Assembly: GCA_033980235.1 (NCBI GenBank)
Contig: CM067067.1
Span: 1,054,001 to 1,118,000, forward strand
DNA length: 64,000 nucleotides
Direction of reading: 5' to 3'
Origin: Diadema setosum
Lineage: Eukaryota; Echinodermata; Echinoidea; Diadematoida; Diadematidae
The translations under genes were made by a program, and so were the position numbers. Positions within the stretch are counted from its first letter, which is position 1; every line of letters begins with the position of its first letter. This document shows positions 33,401 to 45,635 of this stretch, piece after piece. The notes under the pieces are model-generated. The model saw only the letters and a list, made by a program, of their open reading frames with translations, had not been told where the DNA came from and made no database searches.

Positions 33401-36400
33401 GAACCAAATGTTGCCCGAAGCCTGTTTTCAAGACTTCGACTTAACTGGTAAGTCTTCAAATTGAAGAATTTTGTGGATTTTAAGTTGATACTTGCCCGCG
33501 ATACTAAATCTGTCATGATCCTGGATGCTACAATGCAAAGCCCCATTACGCTATGCGTATGGGGCTGCTGGTCGCTATGCGTATGGGGTTGCTGGTCGCA
33601 GTTAATTGCATGATTACTAAGAAATGAGAGCACTTTGGGGCGAGTAAGTCTCACAGTGTTAGTTATATGATAGATACTTTAACCTGAAACACGGAAATTC
33701 AGGGAAACTTTTGAGGTACCAAAACTTTTTATTATCTTTAAATGAATCCCACAAGGATTGGAACAATCATCCTCCAGCATTCCCACTGATTCCCATTGAT
33801 CAGTTACTAGCCATCCCCTTTAACAAAAAAAAAAAAAAATTATCTACCAAGTTTATATAAACTAAGAATAACTGCTCACATGTGAAACATGTCATTGCTA
33901 ATAAAAGTAGTAATTCGTACATTAATATTTCAAAAACTATATATCAGATAACACTGTCATTGATATGAGCAATAGCTGAATAGTGTACAATTTTGTTCGA
34001 GGCAATTTCAAAATAACAGCATAATTCAGTTTCATTAAATTGAACATTAATTTTTCAGTTAGGTTTCAGATTTTGCTCTGTTTTCAACCCTCTGTACAAA
34101 ACTTTAACTTTGTACAGAAGTCAGCTGGTGTTTATGGGAGTGTGTAGTTGACACCCAGACAATGGTCCTGGACAATGATCAAGATTTGAATGCTCCATTA
34201 TTTATTCATGAGAAATTCCACTATCACTGCTAGTTTTTATTCATTCTGAAATGTGGTGTATGCAAGCACATGGAAGCATGTGCTTACTTTTTTCATGTAC
34301 ACACACTTTACCCTTTGCTAGTAATTCAGACTAGCAGTGCCCAGGCAATCCAGACTAGCAGTGCACAGGCAATCCATCATGAATAATTAATAAAGCATTC
34401 ATGTGCCTTGGAGCAGAGCTCTTAACAGGTGGTATCCAGGTCCATTGTTGAGGGTCATTGTAAGTACACACTCACATAGACATCATTAGTTCCTGTGTAA
34501 AGTTCAGGTTGTGTACAGAGGGTTAAAATTTGACCAAAATCTAAAACCTAACTTTGAAATTAATCATGGATTTCATGAAACTGATCTAGGTTTTCATATT
34601 CAAATCACCTCCAACTAAATAGTACACTATTCGGCTATTACTCATATCAATGACAGTTTTATTTGATATATAGTTTTCGAGCTATTAAGCATCAAAAGTG
34701 GGAAATGTTTTTTGTAACACCTAGTATGTAGAGAAGTGTACAGAGATGCGTTGTTAGTATTTGATACACTCACAAAGAGATGTGTAGAGAACACTATGGT
34801 ATTCAGTGTTTGTGTTTAAATCAAGATATGTCTTCACATGAAAAAAAAAAAAAAAGAGTGGGATAGGGAAATGCAGGTAAGTATTCATGTTGCACTAGTA
34901 CGCTCACACATGTCGTTTGGTGCATAGCGGACAGTTTGCTAGTACGCAGTGTGGACAGGGTGTATGAGATCTGTATTTAAAAAAAAAAAAAAAAAAAAAG
35001 GTGTGAAGAGAGAAGATTGCCTACCACCAATCCAAAGATCATGTTCTTGAAGTAGTTACTGTCTTCTTCACTCAGGATGGCAAAACCTTCCTCTTCATCC
35101 CCCTGGTCTGGCCAGTCCTCTGGGATGTAGCTCAACACCCGTAGCTCCAGCTGACCCGCTCCTGGTCAAACATGATAGCCACAGGACATCAAATGTACAT
35201 GACAGGTAAAAAAATATTCATTACAAAACTAAGAATAACACATCACAATTTTGTGCACCATCCACTGAAAGGTCAGCAGAGATGTTGCTATGCACAAATA
35301 ATTGTGGCTTACTAGGTAAGTTAACAAGTCCACTTGGTTAACAACAGATTTCAAGGGGCACGAAATGTGGGAAATAAACTGTGTATCACTCAGCTGACAG
35401 TGATCTCAGGGCTGCCAGTATTCTCACATCATGTTCAGGGAGCTTCCAAAGAGTAACTAGGGAGATACTTGTGTGTCACATGCATCTTTCATAATACTCA
35501 AAAAGAATCCTCAAATCAGGGAGATTTTTAGATTCTCTTGTCAGTACATGCAGAGATATTAAAGGCATAATTTACCATTTGCAGATGAAACAAAAACTCA
35601 GCATTAGTGCTTCAAAATATTTCTAAAATGTGAGTCAGGGATAGAAACAACAAATGCAAAAATTTGAACCCATATAATCGATGTTAAGTATTGTTAAATA
35701 CACAAATTGTGAACAATAGTTATAGCTAAAATGATTGTCTACAGTTATGTAGACGGTAAAAAATAGTGATATCTCTTTATATTTTAGGCTTTATTGAAAA
35801 AAGTTTATATGGTAGAATGTTTTGTGATACAGTTGACCAACACATATGCAACATAAGTGGTATCTTGAACATTTTTTAAATCACTGCTCCCAAAGGCAAA
35901 CAGGACCTTCAAGGTTTTCAGGGAGCCTCCTGCAGAATCAGGGGGACTTGGCAGCCGTTTGGTCTGAAGGGCTAGTGACACTATGGGGTATTGTCTAGAT
36001 GAGAGTGACCAAGCCTACCTTCCGTGGTCAGTCCAGACTTCTCCAGCTGATCTGAGATAGCTTCCTCTAGGTCCCTGTGCTCAGTGTCAAGGAATTTGAG
36101 CTCTTTCTCAGACGATGCCTTCTGATTCTTGTCCAGCTTGACCCTGGTCACCCTGACTCTCACCCTGTTACTGAGGTCACCCTTCGTCTGGCTACCCGCT
36201 GGATTGGTGGATGCTTTCTCTGCCGCTTGCTCTGATTTGTCAAAGACGGATCAGAAAGACATAATAGGATACGTCCTTTAAACCATTGAGGATGGGCTGA
36301 TTTTGCTACAACATACATTTCCCATAGACATCTGCCTAATACTCGGGACTAGTCTTCAACGAGACAAAGACAAGCCATCACAGGTTTGATCAAACATAAC

Positions 36401-39400
36401 TTGGAGACGCCCCTTCGATCAGACAAATCAGAGTCTAATTTCATATCCACCTTCAAAGATGCTTTGTATCAGGAAGTGCAAGTATTCCTTCAATTGCTGT
36501 AAAGAAGTCTTTGAGACAAACAGAACAAATAAAGACAAGTGAATTCAAAGATAAGATAATTAATATGCACCACAAGATAAATTCATGATCTGCTAAGCTC
36601 ATCAACTCTTGCTAGAATTCTCAACCTTTAACTGTGCAATCAGTATCTTCTTTAAAGAAATAACATATTTGAATAACAATAAATCATTTTTACAATCTTT
36701 TCAATAACTACAGTCAAACCTGCCTTAGCGGCCACCTCTCTATAGCGGCCACCTGTCTATAGCCGCCACTGAAAAATCCCCCCGAGAGAAAAGCCATGTT
36801 AAAGACCCTGTGTATAACGGCCACCTGTCTAACGCGGCCAGCGGCCACAAATTTTGTTTCCCGCGGTAGATTTTAACCTGTCTATAGCGGCCAAAAACCC
36901 GATGGAGCCGTAGCCGAGCTGATAATTCAGGGTGTTTTTCTGCTTTTCAGCTGTGCCAGTCATTTCTGGGCAACATTCAGTGATCGCCACCGTTGCATTC
37001 ATCACTTATTCAGTCACCATAATGCACTAATTCATGACTGTGCACATGCTACATCCAGTGTATACTGTGCAACAATTTCATAAACACCGGCATTGTTCTA
37101 TGCATGATACACACGTGTGCATACGTACACACATAAATGTACATGTATATACAACGATGATACATGTACATGTAGGCAATGCACACAAAGTTGGATTACC
37201 TGTCTATAGCGGCCACCTGTCTATAACGGCCACTTTTTCCGTATCCCTTGGGTGGCCGCTGTAGACAGGTTTGACTGTACTTCAAAACCCTGGCTTGTGA
37301 CTGACATCAATTGTTTTCCAGACAATAGCTCTGCACAAAATCATATCCCGATGAACCCATAAAATAACATGACATTTCTCCAAAATCAAAACTCACCAGT
37401 AGGCACCTCCTTGTCTTTCACATTCTTGATCATCTTATTGATGGTATCAATCAGATGCTGCTCCACAGTCTTCTTCTCCTCTCCTTCCTCCTCGTCTTCC
37501 TCTTCCTCCTCCCTCTCTCCCTTTACTCCTTTATTATCCACGACATTGTCCTCCCCGTCGACACCCCTGAGATCGCCCTCACTGTTCATGGAAGAGTCAG
37601 CATCACCCACCTCCTCTCCGGGAGTTTCAGGTGACTCTTCCTCTATAACCTCCTCCTCATCAGCTGCACCAACTGCAGCTCCCTTCTCTTCCATCTGGGT
37701 CTGAAGTTCCTGATAATCAAATTAGAAAAAAAGATAATATGGTATCAGCCAGTATATACCGTGTGAATGTGTATTGGTAAAAAATGCTCCGAACACTGCT
37801 TATCAAAGGATTGAATATCTAATAAACAATGACGCAGATCTAATATCCAGTGATAAAGTTTGGGGCAAGTGAAATACATCATGGGAATAGGAAATAATTG
37901 ATTTAGGGACATGAGAAATAATGACTAACACTTATGCATGAAATATCTGCAATTGAAGTGTGCCTGAACAGGTTTCAACTGTGTTTTTTGTGTTAAAAAA
38001 AAAAAAAAAACAGGAGAAAAAATAATATGCTTCTAGGGTAACATCAAAACATCATGATGGATTATCAGCAACACTTGCTCTCTGAAGAACGACCATGAGA
38101 ATTCACACTTTTCAGGAAAGTTATCTTTCAAAATTTTCTAGATGTCATAGCATGTTCAAACATTATGCAAACCCCTGTAACATGAAGTTGTGAGTTACTT
38201 CAGAGAATTGACTGGTACAACTGTGTACAACTGTGTACATTACTACATCTGTAAGCAGAAATGACACACATGCATACAAATGACACAAGGTGATCTTTTA
38301 CATAAATTGAAAGCAGTAAGACATAGCTTTGGAAGATACTAATGACGTCAGGTGTATAGCTGCTATAATCAGAACCTTGTTCCACTCAGTATCTTTTTTA
38401 ATGGAAACACACTGAAAGACTCAAACTTTACCTCCAAGAAGTCATCTATCATCTCCAGATTCTCAAAGGATGTCTCAATATCTTTCAGGATGCCCTCAAT
38501 CCGCTGAGCTTCTGCCTCACCATCAGCCAAAGCAAGGACCATCTCAGTCAGCTCTTTGTAATCTTTCTTCAGCAGTCTCTCCATCTCCTCATCCTCATCC
38601 TCATCCTCAGTGTCATTATCTTCATCATCGGATCCATCTTCTTCCCCTTTGGAGGCCTGACCCGGAGATGATTCATCTCTCTCCGCTTGATCAACTGAAT
38701 GATGAGCCGTTACTTTGCCCTCTGAAAAGAAAAAGACAGCATTGATCCTACTGGTATGATTTAGACTGAAGACAAATTAGCATATACAGTATATTGCAAT
38801 ACAGCAATGACAATAAAAACAATTATATTCCACATACTAAGAATCTTGCTATAGGATTGGTCAAGAGCTGATCACGTGATAAAGCGTAGTCTTGCCCATC
38901 ACATTACCTGAGAAGAACTAGGTCACTTGATAGTACACAGTGCAACGCACTTTCCCTTCAGTGTCCTGCGGTGCGCGCAGCAAATTCATTGTTTTGTCAT
39001 CAATAAAGACAGTTTTTTGTTTTGCTGATCTCTGGCAGTCCATACAGTCTTAACGCGAGATGAGTACGCGCGAAATAAAAGTGCGTTGCACTGTGGACTA
39101 TCATTTAACTAGGTCACTTGATAGTACACAGTGCAACGCACTTTCACTTCAGTGCTGCGCGGTGCGCGCAGCAAATTCATTGTTTTGTCATCTACGCGCA
39201 CACGTAGCGTAAGCCCTAGGGACACCTAAAGACAGCTAAAACGGTTTCAGATGTGGAATAAAATGGGAATTTCTAGGACCCTAGATGTGGAATATAAAGC
39301 AAATAATCAACTTTTAGTTTCAGGCAATGAGACAAACTATCACTTCCTCGGCGATCTGAATGTGTACGCTATCTTTCCTCAGCTGCGCTTCGGAAAGATA

Positions 39401-42400
39401 GCTACATCCAGATTGCCTCGGAAGTGATAGTTTGTCCCATCACCTTCACCAACGTCGATTATGTGCTTACTAGTAGTTACTATTGGAGAGTGTTCACCGT
39501 CACCAATTGGGGGAAAGACAAAATGTGGATGACTTAACATTTTAAATGCATCTAGTGCATTGGACTGGACCATACGGCAGACTGACGGAGGAGGTAAGCT
39601 GGTTCATTCAATATCTCAAAAGGTGGGGATAATAATCACCAGAAGATAAAGCAGATATTTTGTCTCTTCAAAATGTTACTGAGGAGCCTTCTCAGTTGAG
39701 ATAATCTGCAAGGATTCCATTTTCTCACAAATGATAATGATGAAGAGTAGGGTGATGCTCTCTTCACAAAAAAAAAAAAAAAAATCTACTTCACCCTCAG
39801 ATTCAGTATCATCATCTACACATACCATCAGACTGTATTCATCTTGATGTAACATAATAGAGTACTGCCCCCTCTACAACAAGTAGCACTGCCAAAGAAT
39901 AGTTGTTGATTAAATATCAACGTTAAACAGCAATTTTGTCATCATTGTAGCAGGTAAATAAAGTAAAAAAACAGGTATTAAACACAAAAAAATTTCATCA
40001 CTGCACTGCACACCATCAGAGGGTGTGCAATTCAATAGTCCATTTTTTCTCATGAAACTTAGCCCAACTTGTGATTCACTGTGAAGGTTGTGGGCAAGGA
40101 AAGACAAACTAAGACACCTGTAGAACATAAACTGAATTAATCTTTCAAACCATTTAACTCCTACCTCCAATCTCAGATTCAATATCCTCTAGAGATCCTT
40201 GCACTCCTTTTAGTATCGTCCCGACCAGATCTTGCAGAGCTGCCTTCTCAGTAGACAGTGAAGAAATGTCATCATCTGAGGTTGAAAAAAAAAATCAAAG
40301 TAATTTCATTTGCAGTACACAGGATTTGAGACTATCTTTCGTGCACTGGGCAAGGTCCAGTGTGCTCTAGCTGTGCACAATCTTGCACTATATAAGGGCC
40401 GTTCCGTCAACGGAAGCATCATTCACCTGAAGGAGCCAATTGATAATTGGCGAAACATTGCAACAAGTGAGTTTAATTCCATTTTCTTGATTCAACCAAT
40501 AATTAATCTTGTACTTTGACTGGGAATGAGAATAATTTACATCAGTCTAGTCTTAGCATTGTTTCTGAACATGACGAGTGTTGCAACTCTGACCATCAGC
40601 CGTAGCACTTAATAACCACAATAACAACTTACTAGCCAGTACAGATTGCTAACACATGAGAGTGGTAAAAATCTCTGAACATCACTCAAAACATTACTGC
40701 AATCAGATAAAGTTTGGGTAAACTACTTGGTCACAAATGGTACACACAGAGAGTACACCAGAGATTATGAATATAATTCCAATGTTTGAACTCAAACTCT
40801 TGCCCTACTTCACTCTAGTAAAGTACACTCGTAATGAAGAGTATATTAACTTTTCACTTTACCCATTATAATGTATAAATGCTCATGAATGATAACAAAC
40901 AGGTTTGTTTGTTTTTCCAGACAAAGTTACCGTTAATTTGACTGAAAGAATATGAGACTTTTCAAACTAATTCTTGTATAAGATCAAGAGACAGTAAAGA
41001 TGAAAAGGTTCAGGAGAGGTCTAGAAGACTCCCAGTCATCATCTTTGGTTCTTACCTCCTTCTGTCATTGTCAGGTGATGCTCTTCAAGAAGCTCCAAAT
41101 CCTGGTTCTCCTGGATACCACTCATCTCTCCTCCCTCATCCTCCTCTGTCAAGTCATCTTCCACGTCACCATCATCACTCTCATCAACAAGCTCTTGGGC
41201 CTCCCGAGAATATTCTGAGTAAGGAACAAATGATGGTAGTCTGATAATAATCATCTTCAAAAGTAATCTGTTTATAAGCCAGGATCCGCACAAAAACTGC
41301 AAACTGACAAGGACTGTAGAAAGATATATGTGACAGTGTTACAAAGCTAACTGACATGAGAAAAAAAAAGTGTGGAATAAAGATTTATGTCAGAGAAAGA
41401 TAGTAGAGTTTCTCTTGAACAAACAGAAGCAGAAGTCAGAAGTTCTTGACAAGTGCAAACCAAGAAGAATAAAATGGATTATAGAAACAATTATAATATC
41501 CCCCCAAAAAAAAAAAAAAATAAATAAATAAATAAAATAAAGACAGAAATATGCTGCACGGAATTATGAAAGATAAGTGTATTACTATGTATTGCTGGTG
41601 TTTTTTGCAAAATGTATGAAAGCCTTGAATCATCCCCTTGGCCAAGCATTCAGAACATAACATTCACCATTTCAATAATTTCTTGTGAGACATTTTAAAA
41701 GAGAACAAAAATATGCAGTCACATGACTTCCTGTGATATCAAGAGTGGTTCTCTTAGTCTGGTGCTTGGAAGAAGCATTTTATCACTAGGTTATCAAAGA
41801 GACATGGAAGGTGCATACATCCAAAAGAATGGAGAAAAAAAAAAGAATTAGCAGAGCTACCTCATGACCCCTGATCTTATAAAAGCATATTCTGAGGTTA
41901 CCTCCAGGAAAACATTCTGTATAATTACAATTATCAATTATCTTAAGCATCTGACTTACAAGAAAGCTATAAAATGGGGTCAATATATGTTAAACGTTAG
42001 ATCAAATTGTTGTTAATATTTGTACCTGGTTATTCTCACTAAAACAAGGCTACATTATGCAGTTTGTTTGGCAGAGAAAAACACAATTTCTGCAAAAATA
42101 TAGACTGTCCAAGCACACAAAGAATCCATCAAACAAGTATCAAGAAGAGAGCAAATGATGTGAAGTATTTAATAGAGGCTATCAGATAGGTGCCTTTAAA
42201 GTAACCCTGAAAGAAGCCTAGACTGGTAGAGTCATACAAACTCACTCTTTGAAGCCTGCTGATGCATGTACTGTTCATATTGATCCTGCATGAGTAGCGG
42301 AAAACAGAGAACAGTCTTGGGTGTGGCTTTGGGTGGAGGCTTGAGGTAAGGGTGGTGGCAGATCCTCATGGTATGAACCGTGATGATGTAACGACAAGAC

Positions 42401-45400
42401 TCTGGCTCATCGATCCGTGATACAGAGTCCAGCTGATTTTCTGCACACATAAACTGGGCAGAGGAAAAACAGAAACTCCTAGACTATTCACCACACAAGT
42501 CCAAAAAGAACTGACATCCCTGTATTTTCTTTTCATAAGAAATTGATATGTTAAATAACTTTATCTATGAGCATCAATTGTATCATAGTATCTATGATCA
42601 GTATCTATTGCCATGCTAAATACAAGTGGTGTAACCATTCCAAACATTCTTTGAATATCGTCTTTCTGATCAAAGGGTTAATTTCACTTCCATCTGCAGA
42701 AATAGTTAGCAGTTTTTTTAACAGTCTGGTTTTGTTCATTCTGAACCCATCAACAAATAGGAGTAAACGATGGAGTATAAATCCTAATGCAAGTATCTCG
42801 TTTGAAATATAAACATGACCCTGCACATGACAAGCACTGTTATTGTGCTATAGAACTGACTACATGTCTAAGTGAAATTTGTTGTTATAGCACAGGCTTA
42901 TGAAACAAATGACCATAGCAGTCATTAAAAAAAAATGCAAACAATATTATTTACTTGCACAGGTACTTGGTGTATATCAGATGAACATGACCCCATTTAC
43001 CAAAATATGAATCATGGAAATGTTTTCAAGTAGAAGCAAGGCTTACCCTGACTTCAGCTTCTCTTGGCTTTCCCGTCAGGTCACACTTGGATCCATTGCC
43101 ATAACGATGACTGTGGTATCGATTCAGCCGATGTCGCTTGGCATCCTACATGAAATGGAAAGTAGATTAAACCTAACTTAAACTTTCAAACAGCACATAG
43201 ACTGAGCTTAATGAGTTCACATACATTGTATGTTCTAACCCCATTATCAACCATTCAACAGTCCCAGATTACTTCATTGAGCAAACACAAAGATTCATCT
43301 ACTGTACGTTCAAAGCTATTTTACCTGAGGTGCATCCAAACATAGTATGACACCATGAAAATCAATGAGACAGCTCAAGTGATACTTTGACAAACATATT
43401 ATTCAGTACATGCAATCTTTACTTGATACAATTACAACTCAGCTTCTGAGAAGACAGACTAACAAGTACTCCAATTTGTTGCAATTGATTGATTTCACCT
43501 CTACTTGGAATTTCACATCTAAGGGATTATCTGAAATCCGAAACTTGAAATCTGAAAACCTGCAAGCCGGGTGCTATCTGTGAATTTAACAACATGCAAA
43601 AATGTCAATTCTGATCCCAACATGAATATAAATTGCATGCCTACATGTGTTGGTATGCAGTACACAGTCCATGAACCAGGCATGTGATTTAATAACAGAG
43701 TTTTAGTACAATTGTAGGCTAAGTCATGGGGCACCTACTATGTGAATGGATGTACACATTTCTCCATCTGTTGCTATTATATACTTTACAATCACGAATC
43801 TAACCACTTGCAAAACTATTGAGAGGTCATGGTTCACAAAGAAAGAAAAAAAAATAGACTTGCTAAATATATGACATATATACAGTACTCCCCTTATAGT
43901 GAATAGTGGGACTGATCATTCATGTAACACATGAATCACATCAAACAACTCTCCCTAAATTTTTTCACTCCTTAATTCACAAGGCCATACTATGTGTATC
44001 AAATATGTCTGATGATACAAATGTCATTTTCATGCTACTCTGAATGAAACAATGTATGCCAAGTACCACTGACACCTGCTGACATGCCTGGATGATATTA
44101 ACACTGTCAAGTTACATGAGGGTAATGGAACTTTGCCAGTATACCTTATGCAAACAATAACTTATCGAATGACAACAGCTGTCGCTCGTACTGTAAGTTT
44201 GTTATCTTTCCCAGGCTGTGCCCTAATACTTCAAACAAATGTGCAGCCTAGTAAAAACTGTATGCCTCACAAACACTCAAGTAATCAGGTACCAAGATAT
44301 TTATGGGAAGTACATGTATGACAGACATGAATCAAAACGAATTACAAAAAAAAAAAAAAAGCACTGACCTTGATGTGACCTTTTGGTGAACTAACTTAAT
44401 AAATGCCTTCAAGCATTCATACATTATACAGACTCAATTACTCTCTTTGAAAAACCATAAGCTTGGTTTTGATACTTTAAACACTGTAAAAGCCAACTCA
44501 CAGAATGACTTTTGTTCGCCCAGTCCATCTCAGATTCAAAGATTCCCAGCATGATGACATCACCAGAGATCTCATTGTTGTCAAGATGAAACTGCCTCAC
44601 ATACTTTCCATAGCAAAACTCGTACGTCCACCAGTCTTTGGTCTGAGTTTCATGAGAGCGGATACACAGTATTTGTCACTAGTACACAGAAGTATTCGCC
44701 AAGTTCATTGTTTGTTTGTTTTTTTAATAATTTACCTGGTAGTTATTCTTTGTAGTGATAACATTAATTGACACATACATTAAAATATGAAGGCCATAAC
44801 AGCTATCATGCTGCAAGATTAGAGGAACCTACAATGTGTATAAAACTGTGTAAAGTCTAATCAAAATATCAATAAACAGCATTGCAAGACTTGTTTGACC
44901 TAAACATGCAGTGCATCCCCTAGGATAGGATTCAATATGTATGAATGAGTGTAGATATCACCATTGTACAGATGATGCTTTAATACAGAAGGGATCAATC
45001 ACCAACAAAAAATAACATAAAATAAAAATGATGAAAAACTGCCATCATTTTCATAGTGCCTAATATGGATATGGGTAATGTCACAACTTCTATGCTTTAT
45101 TAGTGGAAAAATGAACAAAGAGGCAATTCCATGCTTGATAACTAAAAAACAAACAAACAAAGAAATGCTGAAATAACCCTGTTTGTGCTGCCACCTAAGA
45201 TCTGTTCCCATATCATGAGTTCTTAATAATGCAGAATACCTATAGCCTGAAGTATTGATGTACATTTGTAAAGTGATGGGAGTCATTGCAGGCTTACCTT
45301 GGTAAGGCATGGAGCAGATTCCATAGGTTTGAGGAGTTCCGAGATTCCAGCCTCCGCTGCCGTCTTCTCCTCCTCCTGGACTTTCCCAACATCTCCGACG

Positions 45401-45603
45401 TCTGGAATCTGACATTCATAACGCTGGCCATACTTGGAACTTAAGTACACTACCTCTGTATGGAGTGGCTAAAGACAGGTACAGGAAGGAAAAATAATTT
45501 TACTGGTAATGAATGTTTTATACTCATCAAATGGATGGGTATACTTTAAATAATACAGGCATATGACTAAGCTCTGATAGTAGTATCTGCCTAAAGACAT
45601 TAG

Positions 45604-45635
<32 letters not shown>

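Noticed and set aside
37369..37704. Ser/Pro-rich plus-strand frame
   Set aside because: Antisense shadow of the acidic OS9 exon 9.
43878..43910. Possible TACAGTACTCCCC transposon end
   Set aside because: No matching inverted end was found nearby, so it cannot be supported.
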